DNA of 33,315 nucleotides from Thermodesulfovibrionia bacterium (GTDB lineage Bacteria > Nitrospirota > Thermodesulfovibrionia > UBA6902), in the NCBI GenBank assembly GCA_945786855.1, contig CALZGI010000022.1, forward strand, positions 1 through 33,315, written 5' to 3'. Position numbers and translations under genes: made by a program. The notes under the pieces are model-generated. The model was not told where the DNA came from. It worked only from the letters and a program-made list of their open reading frames with translations, and searched no databases. Numbering within the stretch: the stretch's first letter is position 1; each line of letters opens with the position of its first letter. Positions 6,282 through 14,129 of the stretch are shown piece after piece.

Positions 6282-8057
6282 ATGTCAAATCAAGTATTGT
6301 ATACTATCCGAATGCATCAGTTCCTGCTCCGGAAAAAATGGGACATCCTTTCCATCACACTCTGCACCTGCTCCGCTTTCCTGTTGCTCTTCTTCCTTCG
6401 AAATGCTGATGACAACAGGCTTACAAGCTGGAAATGGGTCTTTACCGGATCAGAGATAATCTGGTTTGTTCCATTGATTATTGCCGGTATATTTTTGATG
6501 TACGCAGTCTTGAACTCTCCGATCAGCCGACAGAAACCTTCGCTATTTCTCTTCCTCTTCTCCTTTGGCGTTAGCGCACTCTTCTGGAAGGTGCCGGAAG
6601 TCATTATAGATGCTTCAAGGTATTTTACCTATGGGAAACACCTCGAATTGTACGGGATTCGATACTTTATTTCTGAATGGGGGAATAGTATAAACGCCTG
6701 GACTGACTTGCCGCTCGTCCCTTTTCTGTATGGCCTAATCTTTAAATTATTTGGAGAGGGAAGGGCCTTTATACAGGTTTTTACATCAGTCCTTTTTTCG
6801 ATGACCGTGGTCGTGACTTATCGTATTGGAAAAACCCTCTGGGATGAAGAAACGGGATTTTATGCAGGAGCGCTCCTTCTGGGGATTCCCTATATATTTT
6901 CACAGATTCCCCTGATGCTCGTTGATGTTCCCACTATGTTTCTTCTGACTCTCTCGATATATGTGTTCATGCAGGCATTAAGGGAAGGGGGGGGGTGGAT
7001 TTTTCTCTCAGCGCTATCGATATTCGCAGCACTCCTGTCAAAGTATTCTGCGTGGATGATGTTGTCGGTGATCGGGATTGTATTCATCGTGTATGCGGGT
7101 GAGGGGCTATGGGTGAGGGGCTATGGGCAGAAAAAAAGAAAGGAAATTCCGGAAGCCGGTTTCCGGGACTGCCTAAGACGGGCTCTTTTCGTAACCTTAA
7201 TAGTGAGTATTTTTGCCGGTGTTGTACTGTACTTTAAATTTAACGTTATTGCAGAGCAGATTGCATTTTTGCGTGAATACCAGGCACCGGGGTTGAGGCG
7301 ATGGGGAGAGAGCTTTGTCTCCACATTTCTGTTCCAGATACACCCGATTGTCACTCTTGCCGCACTCTATTCAGTGTATGAATCGATCAGGAAGAGGGAT
7401 CTGAAATTTCTCATTGTGTTCTGGCTCATCCTGCTTATCGTCGTTTTTCAGATAAGAAGATCACGGTATGTAATGATAGTATTCCCCATGGTTACGCTTA
7501 TGGGTTCCTATGGGTTACAGAAGATCAAAGATCCTGAAATCAGACGATATCTTCTGTCATGTGCTGTCGCCGCCTCACTTGTGGTGGCACTCTTTGCATA
7601 TCTGCCCTATTTGCAGACCATGAGCATGGTTAATTTCAAAGATGCCGGCGCTTTTCTGGATGGGACAGCTGCGGAAAAGGTGGAAGTCCTTGTCATCCCC
7701 TCATCAGAGACTGCTGTCAATGCTTCCGTTGCTGTGCCCATACTTGATTACTTTACGATGAAGGATATTCTTTATGCTCACGATGAGAACTTCTCCCTGC
7801 CTTCTGAACAAATAGAGAAGTCTCCACTCAGGTTTACCTGGACGTACAGGAATCCCGAATATTATATTTCTGATGCACAGGCATCTGATCTGCAGCCTGT
7901 GGTCATCATTTCAAACCGAGGCCGGCAGGAATTGCCGGAACGCATCAGGAACAGGCTTCAGGGGTATGAGATAACAGAGACATTTGATGCTACGACAGAC
8001 CGGTTCAGGTATAGTCCTGTTGTAACTGTTTACCTTCCTGCTGTAGAGGGGCAGTGA
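6282..8057 (+). CDS. Integral membrane glycosyltransferase, ArnT/PMT-2 (GT-C) type
   Basis: 591 aa with about ten to twelve hydrophobic segments in the first 450 residues and a soluble C-terminal part of about 140 residues, the layout of GT-C enzymes that use polyprenyl-phosphate sugar donors. An acidic residue in the first extracytoplasmic loop (IIDASRYFTYGKHLELYGI) sits where the family has its DD/DE catalytic motif. Likely role: adding sugar to lipid A, a surface glycan or protein; acceptor unknown. The start ATG at 6282 has no clear Shine-Dalgarno; ATG 6312 is an alternative. Two features could switch the frame: a run of nine G (6987-6995) encoding GGG before W, and a 14-bp tandem duplication at 7099-7126. 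The upstream element 5781-6244 ends 37 bp before the start. Confidence 0.82.
   Translation: MSNQVLYTIRMHQFLLRKKWDILSITLCTCSAFLLLFFLRNADDNRLTSWKWVFTGSEIIWFVPLIIAGIFLMYAVLNSPISRQKPSLFLFLFSFGVSALFWKVPEVIIDASRYFTYGKHLELYGIRYFISEWGNSINAWTDLPLVPFLYGLIFKLFGEGRAFIQVFTSVLFSMTVVVTYRIGKTLWDEETGFYAGALLLGIPYIFSQIPLMLVDVPTMFLLTLSIYVFMQALREGGGWIFLSALSIFAALLSKYSAWMMLSVIGIVFIVYAGEGLWVRGYGQKKRKEIPEAGFRDCLRRALFVTLIVSIFAGVVLYFKFNVIAEQIAFLREYQAPGLRRWGESFVSTFLFQIHPIVTLAALYSVYESIRKRDLKFLIVFWLILLIVVFQIRRSRYVMIVFPMVTLMGSYGLQKIKDPEIRRYLLSCAVAASLVVALFAYLPYLQTMSMVNFKDAGAFLDGTAAEKVEVLVIPSSETAVNASVAVPILDYFTMKDILYAHDENFSLPSEQIEKSPLRFTWTYRNPEYYISDAQASDLQPVVIISNRGRQELPERIRNRLQGYEITETFDATTDRFRYSPVVTVYLPAVEGQ
6987..6995 (+). 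repeat. G9 homopolymer inside the glycosyltransferase gene
   Basis: Nine consecutive G begin exactly at codon 236 and encode three glycines. Gain or loss of one G would truncate the protein shortly afterwards. Such tracts are classic slippage sites for phase variation of surface-modification genes. Confidence 0.9.
7099..7126 (+). repeat. 14-bp tandem duplication inside the glycosyltransferase gene
   Basis: The unit GTGAGGGGCTATGG occurs twice in direct succession (7099-7112 and 7113-7126). Because 14 is not a multiple of three, deletion of one copy would shift the reading frame; the present two-copy state keeps the 591-codon frame open. It falls in a cytoplasmic-looking loop just before a Lys-rich stretch encoded by an A-rich run. 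Confidence 0.9.
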
Positions 8058-8424
8058 ACATATTTGATCATTCGCAAACAGATGCTCGAATTATGGACGC
8101 ATCCAGCCGAACCTGCTCATGTAACCCGTTAGTTATTAAAAGAAAATTATTGACTTTTGGCATTCCCTTCTATAATATGCAACCAGGGGTTCTCATAAAT
8201 TGCTCAGCTGCGGTTCAAGTGGCTCTACCTGCTGGAATTCCCGAACCCGGGCAGCCTATGATATAGTCCGGCCAGATAAAAATGGCAGGAAGCAAAGGAG
8301 TCTGTGCACTGATATTGGATTGTATTGCGGCAAGATTTTCTATTAATCCATGCTGCAGGATTTTTCATTATTCATTGCAGCAATCTAATATCCGTTATGT
8401 GTCGCATAAGATACGATAGATAAA
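8058..8424. other. 367-bp non-coding stretch with a promoter-like site and a long imperfect stem-loop
   Basis: No convincing gene is seen here. TTGACT (8150-8155) and a perfect TATAAT (8171-8176) form a promoter-like pair with a short 15-bp spacer, pointing rightward. Further down, 8311-8333 can pair with 8375-8392 (GATATT.GATTG and GC.GCAA against TTGCAGC and CAATC.AATATC), and TTATG/CATAA flank 8395-8409. This could be a long structured 5' leader of the genes from 8425 or a small RNA gene. I could not assign it to a known RNA family. Confidence 0.45.
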
Positions 8425-8634
8425 ATGAAAATCATAAGAATAATTGCCATCCCTGTTGTTGCGAGTTTTATAATCTCATTCATAGCGCTCTCACAATATG
8501 GTTTGTTTGCTCCAGGAACAATACCAGAAAAGATGATTGCCGGTTCATACATAATCGCACAAAGACGTGAACCAGTTGATGAACCAGTTTACACTGATTT
8601 TTTAAAGACAATGAACGTTTGTGCAATCGTCTAA
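8425..8634 (+). CDS. Small hypothetical membrane-anchored protein
   Basis: 69 aa. Residues 1-29 (MKIIRIIAIPVVASFIISFIALSQYG) form a basic start and one hydrophobic segment, a signal anchor or uncleaved signal peptide; no lipobox or clear cleavage site is visible. The remaining 40 residues are hydrophilic and match no family I know. It ends 19 nt before the ATG of the patatin-like lipoprotein and probably shares its transcript. The start ATG lacks a strong Shine-Dalgarno. The coding assignment is plausible rather than certain. Confidence 0.4.
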   Translation: MKIIRIIAIPVVASFIISFIALSQYGLFAPGTIPEKMIAGSYIIAQRREPVDEPVYTDFLKTMNVCAIV

Positions 8635-8653
8635 ACAGAAAGGGAGGAACAAG

Positions 8654-10264
8654 ATGAGGGAACGAGGCCATGGAAAGATACTTTCCTTATATTTAGTCAT
8701 GTCGCTGCTCATGACTGTAAGCGGCTGCGCGTTTTTTGCATACACTAATGAAGAACTGGACAGTTCATATATGAAGACTCCTCTAAAAGACACAAAAGCC
8801 ACATTCTGTGTGTCTGAGGACAGAGGGAAGTTTAAGGATGTGAAAGACAAAAGGACCCTTGTCATATTATCCTTGTCCGGAGGAGGCAGCAGGGCCGCTT
8901 ATTGGTCAGCATCGGTCATGTTAGCGCTTCAAGAAGTTTTTAAGGCACCAGAGGATTCAAGTGACCAGGAGAAAAAAGACGCTATAAATTTATTAGAGGA
9001 AGTGGATATCATATCTTCGGTCTCCGGCGGTTCCTTGCCCGCAGCATATTATGCTATTTCCAAAGATTATGATGATCCGGACATTGTAAAATCGAACAGA
9101 CACTGGGGACCTGATACGGTAAAAAAATTAATGAGCAAAAACTACAGAAGCAAGTGGCTGTGGAACTGGTTCTGGCCCCATAATATAGTCAGATACTGGT
9201 TCACTGCGTATGACAGGTCAGACATCATGGCCAAGACATTTTCTGATAATATGTTTGATAAACAGATATTTGGAGAAAAAATTGCTTTCGATAATATGTT
9301 TAATACAAAGATATTTAGAAATAAACTTACGTTCGATGATATAAACCGGAAGCGTCCATACTTGATAATAAACTCAACCAACGGGACAGAGGAATGTTTC
9401 TCCGATGTGTTCACCTTTACGCATGATGATTTTCTAAAGATCAATTCTGATATCAACGACTATGATATAAGCCGGGCTGTTATGGCATCTGCATCTTTTC
9501 CGTCGGCGTTCAATTATATGACCCTGAGGGATTTCAATGAGTGCAGCCGCAAGAAATATGTCCACGTATTCGACGCAGGGAACGCAGACAATCTCGGTCT
9601 GACAAGTGTGGAAAGAATAATAGACAGGAATAAGGATACATACAATAAAATTATTGTGATTCTCATTGATGCAACCACGAAGAGCCCGGGTGTAGACAAA
9701 AAAGATTATGACGCGCGCAGTTTTCTTGATTATTATGTTGACCTTAATTTTTTAGACAGTGTTGACACTCTTATGACTTTAAACCGTGAGTCCAGGCTGG
9801 AGAGTTTGAGAAGCAAACTCAGAGAGCTCAGCGGTGAAAAGGAAGGTAATTATAATGAATACAAGGGTGATGGGGAAGACAATCCCAAGTGTACGTATGG
9901 CAGTGATGAGGAAGGCATTGCGTTTTGTAAGTACAAGAACAAAGAGAGAGAGTCTGCAAACACAAATATATATGAAACAATTTTTTACCATATCACGTTT
10001 GAAGACATTGATAAGGACAATTCTGAGGACATGAATCTGCAGGACCAGCTCAACGCCATTGGCACAGATTTTAGAATAAGTGATGAATCTGTATGCGCGA
10101 TCGATGAGGCTGTAAAGCATTTAGTCGTAAAGGAGAATGAGTGTCTGCAAAAAATTGTATCGCTTCTCGATAAAGATAATGATCAGGTGGAGATAAATTT
10201 CGATGACTGCAAATGGGATGTTCCTGTCGATCCTGTAAAGAGGAAAGACTGCACCCCCATGTAA
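8654..10264 (+). CDS. Patatin-like phospholipase, predicted lipoprotein
   Basis: 536 aa. The ATG at 8654 is set by GGGAGG seven nt upstream and gives a lipoprotein signal peptide ending in the lipobox LMTVSGC (Cys25). The patatin fold is indicated by the glycine-rich oxyanion loop SLSGGGSR (73-80), the nucleophile motif SVSGGS (122-127, Ser124) and the Asp partner in FDAGNADNLG (Asp307), in the right order and spacing. It should hydrolyse acyl esters of lipids at a membrane surface. Residues about 198-227 carry a tandem repeat (DNMFDKQIFGEKIAF / DNMFNTKIFRNKLTF). The gene is clearly more AT-rich, with many ATA and AAA codons, than neighbours such as the radical SAM gene, hinting at transfer. 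The C-terminal ~150 residues are acidic and unassigned. Confidence 0.85.
   Translation: MRERGHGKILSLYLVMSLLMTVSGCAFFAYTNEELDSSYMKTPLKDTKATFCVSEDRGKFKDVKDKRTLVILSLSGGGSRAAYWSASVMLALQEVFKAPEDSSDQEKKDAINLLEEVDIISSVSGGSLPAAYYAISKDYDDPDIVKSNRHWGPDTVKKLMSKNYRSKWLWNWFWPHNIVRYWFTAYDRSDIMAKTFSDNMFDKQIFGEKIAFDNMFNTKIFRNKLTFDDINRKRPYLIINSTNGTEECFSDVFTFTHDDFLKINSDINDYDISRAVMASASFPSAFNYMTLRDFNECSRKKYVHVFDAGNADNLGLTSVERIIDRNKDTYNKIIVILIDATTKSPGVDKKDYDARSFLDYYVDLNFLDSVDTLMTLNRESRLESLRSKLRELSGEKEGNYNEYKGDGEDNPKCTYGSDEEGIAFCKYKNKERESANTNIYETIFYHITFEDIDKDNSEDMNLQDQLNAIGTDFRISDESVCAIDEAVKHLVVKENECLQKIVSLLDKDNDQVEINFDDCKWDVPVDPVKRKDCTPM
9245..9334 (+). repeat. Degenerate 45-bp tandem duplication in the patatin gene
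   Basis: Two adjacent 45-bp units (9245-9289 and 9290-9334) begin with the same GATAATATGTTT and encode similar 15-residue segments. The duplication is in frame and has diverged, so it is not recent. Confidence 0.75.
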
Positions 10265-10346
10265 TGTTAATTGATGAAACTGAACAATTGATTTCAATTT
10301 TTGTGAGCAGCGTTATAACTACAAAGAATAGTAAAGGCTAAAAGAA

Positions 10347-10411
10347 GAATATCGAATAACGAAATTCGAAGGTGGAATGTGGAAGTGAAAAAAAAGAACC
10401 TTCGATATTCG
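10347..10411. repeat. Intergenic inverted repeat of the GAATATCGAA type
   Basis: GAATATCGAA (10347-10356) and TTCGATATTC (10401-10410) are perfect inverted copies; an inner TTCGAAGGT (10365-10373) is partly complementary to ACCTTCGA (10398-10405). An A8 run lies between. Similar ATATCGAA-rich intergenic repeats are common in environmental Desulfobacterota/Nitrospirota genomes (from memory). It sits between the convergent patatin and cysK genes and may also act as a terminator for cysK, since the minus strand then reads a run of eight T. Confidence 0.65.
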
Positions 10412-10490
10412 ACAAAAAACGCGACATCGCCCAATGAAGGATGGAGTCCTGACACCAACTATTTTTCTGCTGAAGCGGGGCAGTAATTTT

Positions 10491-11402
10491 TCAGAATAAA
10501 TTTTCTACGGAAAGATACCGCTCACCTGTATCATAGCAGAACGTCAGAACCCGGCTTCCCGATGGGATGTCTTTTATTATCTGAGAGACTGCTGCCAGAG
10601 ATGCCCCTGTAGATATACCGACAAGGATGCCTTCTTCCCCGGCACACTTCTGTGCATAGGCAAAAGCGTCCTCTTTTGTAACCTGTAAAATTCCATCTAA
10701 AATACTCCTGTCAAGAATTCCCGGTATAAACCCTGCCCCTATGCCCTGAATGGGATGGGGCCCCGGATCACCTCCACTGAGGACCGGTGAAAGATCAGGC
10801 TCAACAGCATAAACTTTAAGCTCCGGAAATTTCTTATTGAGAACCTGTGCACAGCCTGTAATATGTCCTCCTGTGCCAACCCCGGTAATCAGGTAATCGA
10901 TACCTTCAGGGAAATCTTTTATGATTTCCTGCGCAGTAAACTGCCTGTGGGCTTCAGTATTGGCTTCATTTTCGAATTGCTGTGGCATCCAGGCATTTTG
11001 TATTTCTCCGGCCAGCTCGGTGGCTTTTTCAACGGTACCCTTCATTCCCTTTTCTTTGGGGGTAAGGACCAGTTCAGCTCCAAATGCGGATATCAGCCTG
11101 CGGCGTTCAACAGACATTGACTCAGGCATGACAAGTATCAGCCTGTACCCCTTGACCGCCGCGATCATGGCAAGGCCTATGCCTGTATTCCCCGAGGTCG
11201 GTTCAATAATTACACTGTCCTCTTTAAGAATTCCCTTGCTCTCAGCGTCCAGGATCATTGACAAAGCGATCCGGTCCTTGATGCTTCCGCCGGGATTCGA
11301 ACGTTCCAGTTTCATCCAGACATCAACGCCCTCGTTGAACAATCTATTGATTTTTACGTGATCTGTGTTGCCAATTGCATCGAGTATGCTTTTGATCTTC
11401 AT
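10491..11402 (-). CDS. cysK: Cysteine synthase (O-acetylserine sulfhydrylase)
   Basis: 303 aa, full length for the family. This PLP enzyme makes L-cysteine from O-acetylserine and sulfide in the cytoplasm. The PLP lysine is Lys42 in [11 protein letters not shown], the substrate loop is PTSGNTG (68-74), and the phosphate-binding loop is GVGTGGH. The [10 protein letters not shown] segment near the C-terminus is also canonical. A strong AGGAGG Shine-Dalgarno lies just before the ATG at 11402. It stands alone on the minus strand, divergent from the unknown gene at 11639. CysM-type substrate use (thiosulfate, O-phosphoserine) cannot be ruled out by motif alone. Confidence 0.95.
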   Translation of the reverse strand: MKIKSILDAIGNTDHVKINRLFNEGVDVWMKLERSNPGGSIKDRIALSMILDAESKGILKEDSVIIEPTSGNTGIGLAMIAAVKGYRLILVMPESMSVERRRLISAFGAELVLTPKEKGMKGTVEKATELAGEIQNAWMPQQFENEANTEAHRQFTAQEIIKDFPEGIDYLITGVGTGGHITGCAQVLNKKFPELKVYAVEPDLSPVLSGGDPGPHPIQGIGAGFIPGILDRSILDGILQVTKEDAFAYAQKCAGEEGILVGISTGASLAAVSQIIKDIPSGSRVLTFCYDTGERYLSVENLF

Positions 11403-11638
11403 ATTATCCTCCTGATGCTATTTTGTAATTAAATCCAGCAATACCATACCAGATAAAAGATCATGGCTTTCATTTTAACATTTTGCAAGGGTGAAAAATA
11501 TAAGGTGTGACCCTCATCAGTTCAATCGTCGAATCACCGGGTGCGAAGTTAAAATATCTTTTAATAACAGTATTATTATGTTGCGATGGCTGCCGGATTG
11601 TTAAATAATGTTAGAGATGAAAGATAAGGGGAGGGTGT

Positions 11639-11971
11639 ATGCAGCGGTTTAAAAAATTTATCGATCAGCATCTTCATTCAGAGAATATAAAAAACTCGGA
11701 TCAATTATCTGCTTTCGGGGTCACATGTACAACTATGCCGGATCCTCCGGAGGAATTTGATGAGTTTGAATTTAAAACTGCTTTCTCAGAGCACATGGAT
11801 GCTGTGATCGGAGTAGCAATAGAAATGGGGAAGGTGAAAAGGATATTGCTGGGTTTGTCAGGAAAAAATGACCCCGATAGTTTTATGGCTTTGTCTGATA
11901 CACAGTTAGAAGAATTTTTAGCCCGGAGGGGGGATCAGCTTGTCGAATTTTTTAAATTCATTACGCAGTAA
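11639..11971 (+). CDS. Hypothetical protein, 110 aa
   Basis: A small soluble, acidic protein with no signal peptide or membrane segment. A GGGGAGG Shine-Dalgarno precedes the ATG by about 5 nt, which makes translation likely. It begins with a basic amphipathic helix (MQRFKKFIDQHL), has an acidic middle (PPEEFDEFEFKTAF) and a C-terminal helix ending in LVEFFKFITQ. I recognise no family. It is divergent from cysK and convergent with the propeller lipoprotein; the 28-bp gap to that gene shows no strong terminator. Confidence 0.65.
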   Translation: MQRFKKFIDQHLHSENIKNSDQLSAFGVTCTTMPDPPEEFDEFEFKTAFSEHMDAVIGVAIEMGKVKRILLGLSGKNDPDSFMALSDTQLEEFLARRGDQLVEFFKFITQ

Positions 11972-11999
11972 AGATATGTAGAAGTGACCTCGGAGATGC

Positions 12000-13496
12000 T
12001 TACCTGTATTCACTCTTGAATATCTGTACATTGCTGCCGTCTGATTGCATCCAGCTTATCAGGGCGTCGCCGTTATCGCTCATTGCGACATGTGGCCATC
12101 TCGCGTCTGATCCCGCAGGGCTGATATTGTCGCTCAATGATGCGGGATGGGTCCAGGCATCCTCTCTGAACTCGCTCTTGAACAGCCTCTTGTTTGTTCC
12201 ATCAGACTGCTCCCAGGCAATAATAGCATTGTCGTTGTTGTCCATTGCCACCACGGGGTTGAGTGCGTTTGTGCCCCGGGGGTTGATACTTTCATTTGTA
12301 TCTGCCGGATGGGTCCACACGCCGTTTCTGTATTCACTTTTATAGATATTAGAAAAGGCGCCGTCTATCTGGCCCCACACGATAATGGTGTTTCCATTGT
12401 TGTCAATTGCCACTTCCTGGAAGTCTGCATAGTGATTTCCCGGACTGTCAGGGCTGATGAAATCGTTAAAGTCAGCCGGATGTGTCCAGCTGGCAGCCCG
12501 GTATTCACTCATAAAAATGTAGGGGTCCCATCCGGCATCTTCATGATACCACGCGATTACGGCGCTGCCGTTGTCAGCCATTGCTACCCGCCCGTAATAG
12601 GCATCGTTGCCGCCATTGGGATTTATATGGTCGCTCAGGTTCGCCGGATGTGTCCAGCTGCCCCCCCGGTATTCGCTTTTGAATATTGACATGTTGGTGT
12701 CATACTGGTCCCATGCAATAATAGCATTGCCATTGTTATCCATGGCCACAGTAACAAAGGCAGTGATCATTGATCCCAGAGCCGCGTTAATGGCGTCACC
12801 CACTCCGGACGGATGGACCCAGGCACCTGACCGGTATTCGCTTTTAAAGACACGGTCGTTGCCGGCATTGTCTTTCTGATACCACGCTACAATAGCATTG
12901 CCATTGTCATCTACGGCAACATCATAGCTGATGCCCCAGGGGCTGGGGCCTTCAGGCACGCTCAGAGTATCATTTATGTTTGCAGGATTGGCCCAGGCAT
13001 TGCCCCGGTACTCGCTTTTGAATAATTGATAATCAGCGCCGTCAACCTGCTCCCACACGATAATGGTGTTATCATTGTTGTCCATGGCAACTTCAGGGTA
13101 CCGTGCTTTTGACCCGTCAGGGCTGATGTTGTCACCTAAGCCTGAAGGATGCTGCCAGCTTCCGTTCCGGTTTTCACTTTTGAAAATCTGATCATCGCTC
13201 CCATCGCTCTGGCCCCAGACAATCACGGCATTGCCGCTGCTGTCCATAGCAGCATCGGATATGTAGGCATCAGTACCGTCCCGGCTGATATTGTCATTCA
13301 GGTCTGCAGGATGGGTCCAGCTTTTTGCCGCCGGTGCGGGAGGTTCCGGAGTGGCGGGTGCCGGGTTAGGGGTGGAATCAGTGGAACCAGCCGTCGTGCT
13401 GCCTGAACTGCCATTTCCACATCCGGACATCATCAGCGCCGTTGATATCAGTATGAATATAGTTGAAATAGTAATTAGTTTAAGACCCTTTAACAT
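12000..13496 (-). CDS. Surface lipoprotein with eight ~55-residue repeats (predicted beta-propeller)
   Basis: 498 aa. A hydrophobic signal ends in the lipobox LMMSGC (Cys26), then a Gly/Ser/Thr/Pro/Ala-rich linker (27-57). The rest, to the last residue, is eight repeats of about 53-58 aa. Each unit begins W-x-H/N-P, continues with N/D-x-I-S/N, then an AMD-x-N-G-N-A-I-I-x-W strand pair, and ends IFKSEYR. The length, strand pattern and tryptophans suit the blades of an eight-bladed propeller; the last unit is complete and is followed at once by the stop. Such proteins often bind ligands or partners at the cell surface; no catalytic motif is visible. AAGGAGG lies before the ATG. Upstream is an AT-rich gap with a 6-3-6 palindrome at 13606-13620. 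Confidence 0.85.
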   Translation of the reverse strand: MLKGLKLITISTIFILISTALMMSGCGNGSSGSTTAGSTDSTPNPAPATPEPPAPAAKSWTHPADLNDNISRDGTDAYISDAAMDSSGNAVIVWGQSDGSDDQIFKSENRNGSWQHPSGLGDNISPDGSKARYPEVAMDNNDNTIIVWEQVDGADYQLFKSEYRGNAWANPANINDTLSVPEGPSPWGISYDVAVDDNGNAIVAWYQKDNAGNDRVFKSEYRSGAWVHPSGVGDAINAALGSMITAFVTVAMDNNGNAIIAWDQYDTNMSIFKSEYRGGSWTHPANLSDHINPNGGNDAYYGRVAMADNGSAVIAWYHEDAGWDPYIFMSEYRAASWTHPADFNDFISPDSPGNHYADFQEVAIDNNGNTIIVWGQIDGAFSNIYKSEYRNGVWTHPADTNESINPRGTNALNPVVAMDNNDNAIIAWEQSDGTNKRLFKSEFREDAWTHPASLSDNISPAGSDARWPHVAMSDNGDALISWMQSDGSNVQIFKSEYR

Positions 13497-13797
13497 TGCT
13501 TTTCCTCCTTATTCCCATCTGCGTTACATCGGGCATCGGGTTATAATAATCTTATCGATGAATCGCATCAGGAGCTGCAATAACCCGTAATGAATTACCT
13601 TACTTATCGGTGTAACCGATGGAAACTTGAGATATTTTTAGTCGTTGTTTTCTGTCTTGACTGTGAGTGCTTAAAAAGCTGAAGATTCGAAGAGAGTAGT
13701 GGTAGTGCTGAGGCGCAGACTATCAAGAAAAGAGTGCAAGATTATTCGGGCCTGGGTCTGTTCTTTTTGTACGAGGATAAAGATTGAACTTATACTT
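13497..13797. other. 301-bp intergenic stretch upstream of the propeller lipoprotein
   Basis: No gene is supported; the short ORFs here lack ribosome sites and recognisable sequence. It holds a perfect palindrome ATCGGT-GTA-ACCGAT at 13606-13620, about 110 bp before the lipoprotein start, which could be a repressor or activator site. No clear promoter pair was found near it. Confidence 0.4.
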
Positions 13798-14016
13798 TCA
13801 ACTGCATGAACTGCAGGAAGACTTGCTGCAAGAGCCGCACCCTGAGCTGCCGGAAGATGTGACAGGCTTCTCAACACCGCTCATACCAAAGAGAGAAAAT
13901 TTCTTTGTGATATTTTTGGAACGGCACTTCGGACAGGCAACATCGGGGTTAGTCCCCGATACCAGCTTTTCAAAATCCTTCTCACAGTCATTGCATATGT
14001 ATTCGTAGATAGGCAT
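13798..14016 (-). CDS. FmdB-family zinc-ribbon protein
   Basis: 72 aa beginning MPIYEYICNDCEKDFEKLV, the characteristic start of the FmdB/CxxC_CxxC_SSSS putative regulatory family. Two zinc-binding pairs are visible, C8-x2-C11 and C28-x2-C31 (VACPKCRS), followed by the typical Ser/Gly/Cys-rich tail (SGCGSCSKSSCSSCS). Function in most bacteria is unknown; a regulatory role was suggested for formamidase. No strong Shine-Dalgarno is seen. It follows the GlcF-like gene on the same strand after 113 bp. Confidence 0.9.
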   Translation of the reverse strand: MPIYEYICNDCEKDFEKLVSGTNPDVACPKCRSKNITKKFSLFGMSGVEKPVTSSGSSGCGSCSKSSCSSCS

Positions 14017-14129
14017 ATGTCTAATATAAAAAATTGAAGATCAAAAAGCAAAAAAATGCTCGGTCTTCTTTGTGTGAGTTGCCGTTCACTGGCGGCTGAG
14101 CACTGAAAGCTGAGAGCTGACAGCTGTTT

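Noticed and set aside
8187-8260. Possible tRNA or 6S-like RNA (GGTTCAAGT, GAACCCGGGC segments)
   Set aside because: No cloverleaf with a proper T-loop (GGTTCRANNCC) or acceptor stem forms, and the closing stem of 6S RNA is not evident by eye.
8054-8266. 70-codon plus-strand ORF overlapping the glycosyltransferase stop (GTG start)
   Set aside because: The Shine-Dalgarno-like AGAGGGG is only 2 nt from the GTG, the protein resembles nothing, and a promoter-like TTGACT/TATAAT pair lies inside it.
12147-12689. 180-codon plus-strand ORF inside the propeller lipoprotein
   Set aside because: It is a shadow of the repeats on the opposite strand; no ribosome site and repetitive His/Cys-rich composition.
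13671-13877. 68-codon minus-strand ORF upstream of the lipoprotein
   Set aside because: It overlaps the FmdB-type gene's end, has no Shine-Dalgarno and no recognisable sequence.
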